Assembly: GCA_947254465.1 (NCBI GenBank)
Contig: CAMYEU010000060.1
Location: forward strand, 1-8,747
Direction of reading: 5' to 3'
From: an uncultured Gemella sp.
Lineage (GTDB): Bacteria > Bacillota > Bacilli > Staphylococcales > Gemellaceae
Length of the DNA stretch: 8,747 bases
Shown here: one piece after another, positions 1-6,035 of the stretch
How the letters are laid out: every line of letters begins with the position of its first letter
How positions within the stretch are numbered: the stretch's first letter is position 1
The notes under the pieces: generated by a model
Database searches by the model: none
Told to the model about the DNA's origin: nothing
What the model saw: the letters and a program-made list of their open reading frames with translations, nothing else
Position numbers and translations under genes: made by a program

Positions 1-43
1 TCCTGAGATGTCTCGTGGGCTCGGAGATGTGTATAAGAGACAG
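1..43 (+). other. Illumina Nextera adapter left on the contig end (not genomic)
   Basis: Bases 10-24 read GTCTCGTGGGCTCGG, the Nextera read-2 arm, and bases 25-43 read AGATGTGTATAAGAGACAG, the 19-bp Tn5 mosaic end used in Nextera libraries. Bases 2-9 (CCTGAGAT) match, from memory, the adapter-strand form of Nextera XT v2 index N715, and base 1 (T) fits the end of the P7 arm. Genomic sequence therefore begins at base 44. Read through in the frame of the following gene, the adapter encodes a spurious peptide, MGSEMCIRDR, a familiar contaminant N-terminus in protein databases. The arm and mosaic-end matches are exact; only the index name rests on memory. Confidence 0.97.
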
Positions 44-44
44 A

Positions 45-1469
45 CCTACAGCAGCTTTTGTCGTTATTATTTATGGGATAATAGCTGAACATGGAATTGC
101 AGGATTAACTGTTGCAACACTGATGGCAGGAGTTATGCTAATTCTAATGGGATTATTTCACTTTGGTGACTTGATTAAATTTATTCCTAAAACAATTACT
201 ATTGGTTTCACGTTAGGGATTGCTATGGGAATAGTAGTCGGTCAGGTGAAAGATTTCCTAGGATTAAGTATGGGAGCAGTCCCTGCGGAGTTTGTTGGAA
301 AATTAGTAGCTTACGGACATAATATAAAAAGTATTAGTTTTATCACTTTAGCGATAGGACTACTCGCCATACTAATTCAAATATTTTGGCCAAAGGTATC
401 TAAGAAAATACCAGGTTCTTTAATTGCAATACTTGTTACAACATTTTTAGTAGCTATTTTTAAATTGCCGGTTAAAACTATTGGTGATCTATATACGATT
501 AAAGCAGGGCTTCCTAGCTTTACAATGCCTACAATTTCATTTTCTCTAATCAGAGAGATGATTTTACCAGCATTTACAATCGCAATATTGGCTGCTATAG
601 AATCACTATTATCTGCTGTAGTATCTGATGGTATGACAGGAAGTAAGCATAAATCAAATGCAGAGTTAGTAGCCCAAGGTGTAGGGAACTTTATGTCGGC
701 ACTTTTTGGAGGGATACCTGCAACAGGCGCAATTGCGAGAACAGCAGCTAACGTAAAAAATGGTGGTAGAACACCGGTATCTGGAATGGTACACGCATTT
801 ACTTTATTACTAATATTATTATTTTTAATGCCATATGCATCGTATATTCCGATGAGTTGCTTGGCTGCGATATTAATAATTGTAGGGTATAATATGAGTG
901 GTTGGCGTATTTGTGTGCGAATGTTAAAGACTGCACCGAAAAGTGATATAGCGGTATTAATTATTACTTTCTTGTTAACATTATTCTTCGATTTAGTAAT
1001 CGCGATAGAGTTCGGTATGGTATTAGCCGCGTTCTTATTCTTAAAACGTATGGCAGATATTGCAGAAGTAAGACAATGGGCATACAAAGGCTCATCTGAT
1101 GATGATAAGTTATCTGAAGAAGTTGATTTAAAATATGTCCCTGATAATACTATAGTTTATGAAATTTTTGGAGCTTTATTCTTCGGAGCAGCAAATGTAT
1201 TTACTAACTTTGAACATGGAGAAGGAAAAAATGTTTTAATTATAAGAATGCGTAATGTTCCAGCTATGGATATTTCGGGATTAGAAGTACTAGAAGAAAT
1301 ATTGGAGACTTGTAAAAAACGTGGTTTGACATTAATACTTTCGCACGTAAATGAACAGCCATATCATGTTATGGAAAAGGCTGGATTTATAGAAAAAATG
1401 GGTAAAGAAAATATATGTGAGAATATCGATGTATCTTTAGAAAGAGCGGAGAAGTTAGGACAACAATAG
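45..1469 (+). CDS. SulP-family inorganic anion transporter with C-terminal STAS domain, 5'-truncated
   Basis: This is a membrane permease of the SulP/SLC26 family, whose members move sulfate, bicarbonate or other small anions; the substrate cannot be read from this sequence. 474 native residues are visible, beginning at PTAAFVVIIYG, which corresponds to the start of the third membrane helix in the family. About 80 N-terminal residues are therefore missing, against a usual length near 550. The core carries the typical AIESLLSAVVSDGMTG and NAELVAQGVGN stretches (native residues about 184-215) and GGIPATGAIARTAANVKNGG (about 222-241), set among hydrophobic helices. From about native residue 365 a STAS domain follows, with the characteristic MDISGLEVLEEI segment (about 408-419). 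The apparent ATG at base 15 lies in adapter sequence and is not the start; the first complete genomic codon is at 45. It ends with TAG, and an intrinsic terminator lies about 100 bases downstream, so it is the last gene of its transcript. The family call is secure. Confidence 0.93.
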   Translation, partial: PTAAFVVIIYGIIAEHGIAGLTVATLMAGVMLILMGLFHFGDLIKFIPKTITIGFTLGIAMGIVVGQVKDFLGLSMGAVPAEFVGKLVAYGHNIKSISFITLAIGLLAILIQIFWPKVSKKIPGSLIAILVTTFLVAIFKLPVKTIGDLYTIKAGLPSFTMPTISFSLIREMILPAFTIAILAAIESLLSAVVSDGMTGSKHKSNAELVAQGVGNFMSALFGGIPATGAIARTAANVKNGGRTPVSGMVHAFTLLLILLFLMPYASYIPMSCLAAILIIVGYNMSGWRICVRMLKTAPKSDIAVLIITFLLTLFFDLVIAIEFGMVLAAFLFLKRMADIAEVRQWAYKGSSDDDKLSEEVDLKYVPDNTIVYEIFGALFFGAANVFTNFEHGEGKNVLIIRMRNVPAMDISGLEVLEEILETCKKRGLTLILSHVNEQPYHVMEKAGFIEKMGKENICENIDVSLERAEKLGQQ

Positions 1470-1568
1470 ATTTAGGTAAATTTTAATTACAGTCTAAAGT
1501 TCACCTAAGGTACGAGATATATAATATAAACATAACAAAACTTAATAATATTTTTTTTCATAATATAT

Positions 1569-1597
1569 GGGGCTGATTATTTTATCGGCCCCTTTCT
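1569..1597 (+). terminator. Rho-independent terminator after the SulP gene
   Basis: GGGGCTGAT (1569-1577) pairs with ATCGGCCCC (1584-1592), giving a 9-bp stem with one G-U pair around a 6-base loop. It is followed by TTTCT. The stem is GC-rich in very AT-rich surroundings. The U tract is short, but position and stem strength support a terminator that separates the transporter from the next gene. Confidence 0.8.
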
Positions 1598-1644
1598 CCA
1601 TTCTAAGTTGTATATATGGGTAATTTTTTGTACAGGTAGTGTAA

Positions 1645-1650
1645 TATAAT
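1645..1650 (+). promoter_or_regulatory. possible -10 box of the small membrane protein gene
   Basis: A consensus TATAAT lies 24 bases before the start codon at 1674, in the gap after the preceding terminator where a promoter is expected. No convincing -35 box sits 16-18 bases upstream: the nearby TTGTAC (1628-1633) is only 11 bases away, too close. The inferred 5' leader would be very short, about 17 bases. The call is tentative because TATAAT is common by chance in DNA this AT-rich. Confidence 0.35.
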
Positions 1651-1660
1651 AAATTTAAAT

Positions 1661-1667
1661 GGAGGTG
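1661..1667 (+). promoter_or_regulatory. ribosome binding site that fixes the start at 1674
   Basis: GGAGGTG is a near-perfect Shine-Dalgarno site 6 bases before the ATG at 1674. An earlier in-frame ATG at 1659 overlaps this site and has no ribosome binding site of its own, so the downstream ATG is the real start. Confidence 0.85.
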
Positions 1668-1673
1668 AATATT

Positions 1674-2057
1674 ATGAATTCAGAAATTTTATTAGAAGTA
1701 TTTTCGATGATATTCTGTATTTTTTATTTGATAGTATGTGGAATATCTAGAGAGATAATTAAAAAAGAGAAAATACTTTTAACAAAGTTATCAGATGAAG
1801 AGATAGAGTATTTTAGTACTAAGAAGACCAATACGAAAATATTCTGGATGGTAAATCTAGGGAAAGCTATTCTGTGTTGTATCTATCTATTTATCTCAAT
1901 TATAAATAAAGGACTACTGATAGGAGTCTTTGGAGAAACATTAAATAAAGTAATAAATTCTATTATTATTGTTATTATTTTATTACCATATTTATTGGAA
2001 CGTATCAATGTTATTCGTTGTTATAACAAGATAAAACAAAGGATAGAGGACAAATAG
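1674..2057 (+). CDS. small membrane protein of unknown function (127 aa)
   Basis: I do not recognise this protein. It has three clearly hydrophobic segments: about residues 5-24 (LLEVFSMIFCIFYLIVCG), 54-76 (FWMVNLGKAILCCIYLFISIIN) and 90-109 (NKVINSIIIVIILLPYLL). A charged loop rich in Lys and Glu lies between the first two, and the C-terminal tail is basic (NKIKQRIEDK). This predicts a small integral membrane protein with no visible catalytic motif or signal-peptidase site. Cysteines occur in the membrane segments but form no metal-binding pattern. The gene has a strong ribosome binding site, is bounded by an intrinsic terminator upstream and a weak hairpin downstream, and so appears to be monocistronic. 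Open frame, start signals and membrane-protein composition support a real gene; nothing supports a specific role. Confidence 0.8.
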   Translation: MNSEILLEVFSMIFCIFYLIVCGISREIIKKEKILLTKLSDEEIEYFSTKKTNTKIFWMVNLGKAILCCIYLFISIINKGLLIGVFGETLNKVINSIIIVIILLPYLLERINVIRCYNKIKQRIEDK

Positions 2058-2095
2058 GCGTTAATATTGTTAAATATGAATTTAATAAAATTTTA

Positions 2096-2126
2096 AGACA
2101 ATTGGTAAAATATTTATCGATTGTCT
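2096..2126 (+). terminator. hairpin, probable weak terminator of the small membrane protein gene
   Basis: AGACAATTGGT (2096-2106) pairs with ATCGATTGTCT (2116-2126) as an 11-bp stem with two G-U pairs and a 9-base loop, about 40 bases after the stop codon. The following tract is only ATTTT and the stem is AT-rich, so it would terminate weakly. The left arm contains GACAATTG, which recurs at 2150-2157 in the next promoter, so it could instead be a regulator binding site. Confidence 0.4.
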
Positions 2127-2147
2127 ATTTTCATGAAAACTAAATTA

Positions 2148-2176
2148 TTGACAATTGTAAACTATAGAGGTAGAAT
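2148..2176 (+). promoter_or_regulatory. sigma-A-type promoter with overlapping inverted repeat, upstream of the MarR/ABC operon
   Basis: TTGACA (2148-2153) and TAGAAT (2171-2176) are separated by exactly 17 bases, a full-consensus -35 and a 5/6 -10; transcription would begin near 2183. The -35 box is part of a near-palindrome, TTGACAATTGTAAA (2148-2161), symmetric at 12 of 14 positions around ACAATTGT. A dyad on the -35 box is a common place for a repressor, so this may be an operator as well. The distance to the MarR start is about 200 bases. Confidence 0.6.
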
Positions 2177-2336
2177 GAACTCATTAGTATTTAAAAAATC
2201 ACTAATAAGTTTTTTAATAAGATAATAGTCAAAAGATTTTACTGATTTGGAATTACTTTTCATTATTCATAAAAATGAAGAATAAATGTAAAAACAAAAA
2301 ATACCTTTGAAATTTTAAGATAAAGTGTATGTCCAT

Positions 2337-2357
2337 AGTATTATCACTGATAATACT
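2337..2357. promoter_or_regulatory. perfect 9+3+9 inverted repeat, candidate MarR operator
   Basis: AGTATTATC (2337-2345) and GATAATACT (2349-2357) are exact reverse complements separated by ACT. The centre lies 39 bases before the GTG of the MarR gene and before its ribosome binding site. Each arm resembles a -10 box: TATTAT at 2339-2344 has TTAAGA 18 bases upstream, and the second arm gives TGATAATAC, an extended-10-like sequence. A bound dimer would therefore block a promoter here or stall transcription from the promoter at 2148. MarR dimers bind dyads of about this size, often beside their own gene. The repeat is seen directly; the operator role is inferred. Confidence 0.6.
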
Positions 2358-2385
2358 TGTGACTTTAGGTAGGGAGTGAAAATAA

Positions 2386-2844
2386 GTGAATAGTCTATTA
2401 AAATACTCAAGCATGTTTTCTAGAAAAAAATATGAAAACAACTCATTATATGAGTACTATGCTAGAAAAAATGGTTTGCAAGGTAAATCGCTATTAATCT
2501 TAACCTGTCTTTATTATACAAAGGATGGAATAACTCAAAATACTATTTGTGAAAAAACATATTCTACGAAACAAGTAGTTAGTGCAGCAATGAAAACTTT
2601 TAAGGAAAAAGGATATATTTATTTTGAGGAACAAGAAAAAGATAGGCGAGAGAAAATAGTTAGACTGACAGAAAAAGGTTACTTATATGCATCGAAAATT
2701 TTGGATCCTCTAAGAGAGGCTGAAGAAAAAGCAATAGGACAACTTTCAAATGATCAACAAAAACTATTTATAGAATACTATACAATCTTTAATGATAATA
2801 TGAAGAAAAATATTGAAAAACTAGTATTGAAAGGAGAAATATAA
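2386..2844 (+). CDS. MarR-family winged-helix transcriptional regulator
   Basis: This 152-residue cytoplasmic protein has the length and layout of a MarR dimeric regulator. Helical ends at about 1-35 and 105-148 would form the dimer interface. A helix-turn-helix lies at about 49-78 (ITQNTICEKTYSTKQVVSAA, then KTFKEKGYI), and the family's wing signature follows at about 83-97 (EKDRREKIVRLTEKG). The start is GTG, chosen because AGGGAGTGA (2371-2379) lies at suitable spacing. It is the first gene of the operon, with the ATPase gene beginning one base after its stop, and a perfect inverted repeat precedes it. It therefore probably represses itself and the transporter. It has two cysteines, Cys41 and Cys55, the second inside the helix-turn-helix; whether they sense thiols or oxidants is unknown. 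The family is clear; the ligand is not. Confidence 0.9.
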   Translation: MNSLLKYSSMFSRKKYENNSLYEYYARKNGLQGKSLLILTCLYYTKDGITQNTICEKTYSTKQVVSAAMKTFKEKGYIYFEEQEKDRREKIVRLTEKGYLYASKILDPLREAEEKAIGQLSNDQQKLFIEYYTIFNDNMKKNIEKLVLKGEI

Positions 2845-2845
2845 T

Positions 2846-3574
2846 ATGATTAAATATAATAATGTTTCATTATGTTGTTCCACAAATGGGTTAATACTTG
2901 ATGGATTGAATTTTGAAATACAAGAAGGAGAGTTTTTTGTTCTAGTTGGACCTAGTGGAAGTGGAAAAACAACAACATTAAAATTAATAAATAGATTAAT
3001 AGAACAAACTGAGGGTGATATTTATTTTGAAGATAAGAGATTGAAAGACTATGATTTAAGGGAATTAAGACTTAAAACTGGATATGTTCTTCAACAAATT
3101 GCACTGTTTCCGAATCTTACGGTTGCAGAAAATATTGCGCTAATCCCAGAAATGAAAAACTTTGATAAAAAGGAAATTAAAGAAAAAACAGAAGATTTAC
3201 TAAGAAAAGTAGGATTGGATCCTAAGCATTACATGAATCGTCTTCCTAAAGAACTTTCTGGAGGAGAGAAACAGAGAGTTGGAATATTGCGAGCGATAAT
3301 TGCTAATCCTAAAATTTTACTGATGGATGAACCATTTTCGGCATTAGATCCTATTAGTAAAGTTCAATTACAAGATTTAATAAAAACTTTACACAATGAA
3401 TATAAAATGACAACAGTTTTTGTAACTCACGATATGGATGAAGCGATGAAACTTGCCGATAGAATTTGTGTCTTAAAAAATGGTAAGGTAGTTCAAATTT
3501 CTACACCAGAAGTATTAAGAGAAAACCCTGCGGATGACTTTGTTCGCGAATTTTTTGCAAGGGGGAATAAATAA
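2846..3574 (+). CDS. egtV: ABC transporter ATP-binding protein, EgtV-like (OpuCA/ProV superfamily)
   Basis: This is the nucleotide-binding subunit that would power the permease encoded next, on the cytoplasmic face of the membrane. All ABC ATPase motifs are intact: Walker A GPSGSGKTT (35-43), Q-loop region GYVLQQIALFPNLTV (79-93), signature LSGGEKQRV (137-145), Walker B ILLMDEP (157-163), D-loop SALD (165-168) and switch His195. At 242 residues it stops soon after the ATPase core. It lacks the tandem CBS domains that extend OpuCA-type osmolyte ATPases to about 380 residues, which argues against an osmosensing glycine betaine system. The sequence closely resembles what I remember of pneumococcal EgtV, the ergothioneine-importer ATPase. 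The ribosome binding site AAGGAG (2831-2836) lies within the end of the MarR gene, and the stop overlaps the next start by one base (TAATG), so translation is probably coupled. ATPase function is certain; the substrate assignment is inferred. Confidence 0.85.
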   Translation: MIKYNNVSLCCSTNGLILDGLNFEIQEGEFFVLVGPSGSGKTTTLKLINRLIEQTEGDIYFEDKRLKDYDLRELRLKTGYVLQQIALFPNLTVAENIALIPEMKNFDKKEIKEKTEDLLRKVGLDPKHYMNRLPKELSGGEKQRVGILRAIIANPKILLMDEPFSALDPISKVQLQDLIKTLHNEYKMTTVFVTHDMDEAMKLADRICVLKNGKVVQISTPEVLRENPADDFVREFFARGNK

Positions 3575-5088
3575 TGAATTTAGTAAATACATTTTTAGAA
3601 AGAAAAAGTGATTGGATAACTGGATTGTTTGAACATCTTCAAATTTCATTATTATCACTTATTATTGCAATTTTTATAGCAGTTCCGTTAGGAATAATTA
3701 TCTCAGGGAATAAAAAGACGAGTGAATGGTTTTTACAAATTACTGGTATTTTCCAGACAATTCCTTCTCTTGCATTATTAGGTTTATTTATTCCGTTTAC
3801 GGGTATAGGAACATTACCGGCAGTAGTAGCATTAGTTATATATGCCATATTTCCGATATTACAAAGTACGATTACTGGTTTATCGGAGATTGATTCATCA
3901 TTAGAAGAAGCTGCAACAGCCTTTGGTATGACGAAACTAGAGAAGTTAAAAAAATATCAATTTGCATTAGCGATGCCAATCCTAATGGGTGGTGTTAGAA
4001 CGGCAAGTATTATGATAATTGGTACAGCAACACTTGCTGCTTTAATAGGAGCAGGAGGATTAGGTTCATTTATTTTACTAGGAATAGATAGAAATAACTC
4101 AGCGTTAATTTTAATTGGAGCTATTTCATCTGCAATATTAGCGATTCTATTTGGGTTATTAATTAAATTTTTACAAGATAAAAAACCAAAAACTATTTTA
4201 GCTTCATTACTTGCCGCTGTAGTGGCTTTAACTATCAGCTTTTTCCCAATTGGAAAAATTTCTAATGATAAACTAATAATAGCTGGTAAAATAGGAGCTG
4301 AGCCTGAGATATTAATTAATATGTATAAACTTTTAATAGAAGATGAGACTAATATTGATGTTGAGGTTAAACCTAATTTTGGTAAAACAAGTTTTTTATA
4401 TGAGGCGTTAAAAGGTAAAAGTATTGATATTTATCCAGAATTTACAGGTACAGTTACTACAACTTTATTAAAAACACCTCAGACTGTTGCTTCTAATGAT
4501 CCTGATGAGGTTTATGAGGTTGCTAAAAACAAAATTTTTGAACAAGACAATCTTGTGTACCTAAAACCTACAAAATTCCAAGATACTTATGCTTTAGCCG
4601 TAACAGAAGATTTTGCAAATAAAAATAAATTAAATAACATTTCAGATATAAAATTAGTAGAAAATTCTTCAAAAGTTGGATTCTCATTGGAGTTCAATGA
4701 TAGAGAAGATGGTGGTATAGGACTTAAAAATCTTTATCACTTAAATTTAAATGTTAAAACTATGGAAATAGCGTTAAAATATCAAGCTATTTCAAATGGT
4801 GATGTAAATATTATCGATGTATTCTCAACGGATAGTAAAATAATAACTAATAAGCTTAAATTATTAAATGATGATAGACATTTATTCCCACCATATCAAG
4901 GAGCACCGTTGTTAAGAGAAGAGACGTTGAAAAAACATCCTGAACTTGAAAAAATCTTAAATAAACTTGCTGGAAAAATAACAGAAAAAGAAATGACGGA
5001 AATGAACTACAAAGTAGATATTGAAGGTAAACCTGCTTATGATGTAGCAAAAGAATATCTACAAAAAGAAGGATTAATAAAAAAATAA
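3574..5088 (+). CDS. egtU: ABC permease fused to substrate-binding domain, EgtU-like (probable ergothioneine importer)
   Basis: One 504-residue chain joins a permease to its extracellular solute-binding domain. Residues about 22-200 form the membrane part, including FQTIPSLALLGLFIPFTGIG (60-79) and the EAA loop that contacts the ATPase (EEAATAFGMTKLEKL, 111-125, through Pro135). A further hydrophobic segment at about 207-226 leads into an OpuAC/QAT-type binding domain (about 230-504), with IIAGKIGAEPEILINMYKLL (235-254), VKPNFGKTSFLYEALKG (265-281), IDIYPEFTGTV (284-294), FSLEFNDREDGG (370-381) and HLFPPYQGAPLL (436-447). Such fusions are often annotated as choline/glycine betaine OpuCB/BC. 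From memory, the binding domain matches pneumococcal EgtU, shown to bind ergothioneine, far better than betaine proteins. I did not verify individual ligand-contact residues. The one-base overlap with the ATPase gene, and the strong terminator after it, make it the last gene of the operon. The fusion transporter is certain; the substrate is likely but inferred. Confidence 0.85.
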   Translation: MNLVNTFLERKSDWITGLFEHLQISLLSLIIAIFIAVPLGIIISGNKKTSEWFLQITGIFQTIPSLALLGLFIPFTGIGTLPAVVALVIYAIFPILQSTITGLSEIDSSLEEAATAFGMTKLEKLKKYQFALAMPILMGGVRTASIMIIGTATLAALIGAGGLGSFILLGIDRNNSALILIGAISSAILAILFGLLIKFLQDKKPKTILASLLAAVVALTISFFPIGKISNDKLIIAGKIGAEPEILINMYKLLIEDETNIDVEVKPNFGKTSFLYEALKGKSIDIYPEFTGTVTTTLLKTPQTVASNDPDEVYEVAKNKIFEQDNLVYLKPTKFQDTYALAVTEDFANKNKLNNISDIKLVENSSKVGFSLEFNDREDGGIGLKNLYHLNLNVKTMEIALKYQAISNGDVNIIDVFSTDSKIITNKLKLLNDDRHLFPPYQGAPLLREETLKKHPELEKILNKLAGKITEKEMTEMNYKVDIEGKPAYDVAKEYLQKEGLIKK

Positions 5089-5117
5089 TCTAGTATCTAT
5101 AACAAAAATAAGATGAG

Positions 5118-5150
5118 AAATTCCCAAGCCTTATGGTTTGGGAATTTTTT
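5118..5150 (+). terminator. strong Rho-independent terminator of the MarR/ABC operon
   Basis: AAATTCCCAAGCC (5118-5130) pairs with GGTTTGGGAATTT (5135-5147), a 13-bp stem with a single G-U pair and a TTAT loop. It runs into six T residues (5145-5150) followed by CTTTCT. It lies 29 bases after the stop codon of the permease-binding protein gene. Confidence 0.93.
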
Positions 5151-5181
5151 CTTTCTAACATTTCCTTTTTTATGTGATTTT

Positions 5182-5190
5182 TGATAAAAT
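5182..5190 (+). promoter_or_regulatory. possible extended -10 promoter for recX-lepA-hemW
   Basis: TGATAAAAT fits an extended -10 element (TG, one base, then TAAAAT) about 50 bases before the recX start and just after the preceding terminator. No good -35 box is visible (TTTCCT lies 18 bases upstream), which an extended -10 can tolerate. Placement supports it; sequence alone is modest evidence. Confidence 0.45.
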
Positions 5191-5237
5191 TAAGAGTAAG
5201 AGTTTTTTAGCGAGGAATGTAGAAAGTAGGTGTAAAT

Positions 5238-6023
5238 TTGCAAGTTACAAATATAACAAAGCTAAAAGTTAAGTATAAAATAGATTTAGAAAATGGTAAA
5301 CATTTTTATGTTTCTGAAGATACGATTATTAAATATGGGCTTATAAAAAAAATAGATTTAACTAAGGAGCAATTAAAAGAAATCATAGCTCACGAAAGTA
5401 TCGAAAGTGCCTATAGTAAGGCTGTACATTATTTACAATTTGGGCTGAGAACTAAGCAGGATATAAGAGAATATCTTCAGAAGAAAGAGATTGCTGATAA
5501 TGTCATTGATGATGCGATAGAGAAATTAATAGAAATCGGTTATTTGAATGATAATCACTATGTAGAAGCTGCAGTAACAGATTATTTTAATCTTAATCTA
5601 AAAGGGCCTTATTGGATACAAAGAAAATTATTAGAAAAAGGCTTGGATAAAGACGTTATTGAAGAAAATATTGCGAAGATTTGTACTGAAGAAGCAATGA
5701 TTGAAATGCTTTATAAAATTATTGAACGTGAGTATAAAGTAAGGAGAGAAACGAAAAATAAAAAAGTTCAAAAAATAACACAAAAACTTTATACAAATGG
5801 CTTTACATCTGATATAATAAGAAAGGTGTTTGACATATTTTTCGAAGACTATGAAGACGAGAATGAAGATGAAATATTAGATGAGCATTTTAGAAGGGCT
5901 TATCAAAGTTATAGTCGCAGATATGAAGGATATGCGCTTAAACAAAAGCTGATTGAAAAGCTAATAAGGGATGGTTTTTCGTATTATACAGCTAAAGACT
6001 ACGTAGAAAAACAAGATTTGTAA
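5238..6023 (+). CDS. recX: RecX, regulatory protein of RecA
   Basis: RecX binds RecA and modulates its filaments on single-stranded DNA, and so tunes recombination and the SOS response in the cytoplasm. The 261-residue length fits the long RecX form of Bacilli (about 260-270). The protein is almost wholly helical and built from repeated three-helix units. The first is about 58-112 (SAYSKAVHYLQFGLRTKQDI, then EKLIEIGYLNDNHYVEA), and the next begins with the typical KGPYWIQRKLLEKGL (122-136). Related units follow at about 173-205 and 215-258 (ending KLIRDGFSYYTAKDYV). The start is TTG: an in-frame TAG at 5220-5222 rules out an earlier start, and AAAGTAGGTG (5223-5232) is a good ribosome binding site 5 bases before it. 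An acidic stretch (about 203-216) separates the third and fourth units. lepA begins 12 bases after the stop, suggesting one transcript. This is not the usual neighbour of lepA in Bacilli. Confidence 0.9.
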   Translation: MQVTNITKLKVKYKIDLENGKHFYVSEDTIIKYGLIKKIDLTKEQLKEIIAHESIESAYSKAVHYLQFGLRTKQDIREYLQKKEIADNVIDDAIEKLIEIGYLNDNHYVEAAVTDYFNLNLKGPYWIQRKLLEKGLDKDVIEENIAKICTEEAMIEMLYKIIEREYKVRRETKNKKVQKITQKLYTNGFTSDIIRKVFDIFFEDYEDENEDEILDEHFRRAYQSYSRRYEGYALKQKLIEKLIRDGFSYYTAKDYVEKQDL

Positions 6024-6035
6024 AGGAAGAATAAA

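Larger units (their letters stand above)
2058..2385. other. AT-rich intergenic region with regulatory signals, no convincing gene
   Basis: This 328-base stretch holds, in order, a hairpin (2096-2126), a good promoter (2148-2176), an A/T-only inverted repeat (TTAAAAAA at 2191-2198 with TTTTTTAA at 2210-2217), a 21-bp inverted repeat (2337-2357) and the ribosome binding site of the MarR gene (2371-2379). A 30-codon open frame (2133-2225) exists but is weakly supported. If the promoter at 2148 serves the operon, its leader is about 200 bases. I recognise no known riboswitch class or T-box in it. Confidence 0.6.

Noticed and set aside
15..44. ATG at base 15 as the start of the SulP gene
   Set aside because: The codons lie in adapter sequence (MGSEMCIRDR); the native start is upstream of the contig end.
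377..1087. 236-codon open frame on the - strand
   Set aside because: It lies fully inside the SulP gene on the other strand, has no recognisable domain, and its composition is what the antisense of a membrane-protein gene gives.
1472..1508. TTAGGT/ACCTAA inverted repeat after the SulP stop as a terminator
   Set aside because: The stem is only 6 bp with a 25-base loop and no T tract follows; the hairpin at 1569-1592 is far better.
1628..1650. TTGTAC and TATAAT as a paired promoter
   Set aside because: The spacing is 11 bases, too short for a normal sigma-A promoter, so only the -10 is kept, with low confidence.
2191..2217. TTAAAAAA/TTTTTTAA inverted repeat as an attenuator or terminator
   Set aside because: The 8-bp stem is A/T only with an 11-base loop, so it would be unstable, and such repeats are expected by chance in DNA this AT-rich.
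2253..2441. 62-codon open frame on the - strand
   Set aside because: It overlaps the MarR start, its regulatory dyad and its leader, has no recognisable domain, and is rich in Phe as expected from antisense A-rich DNA.
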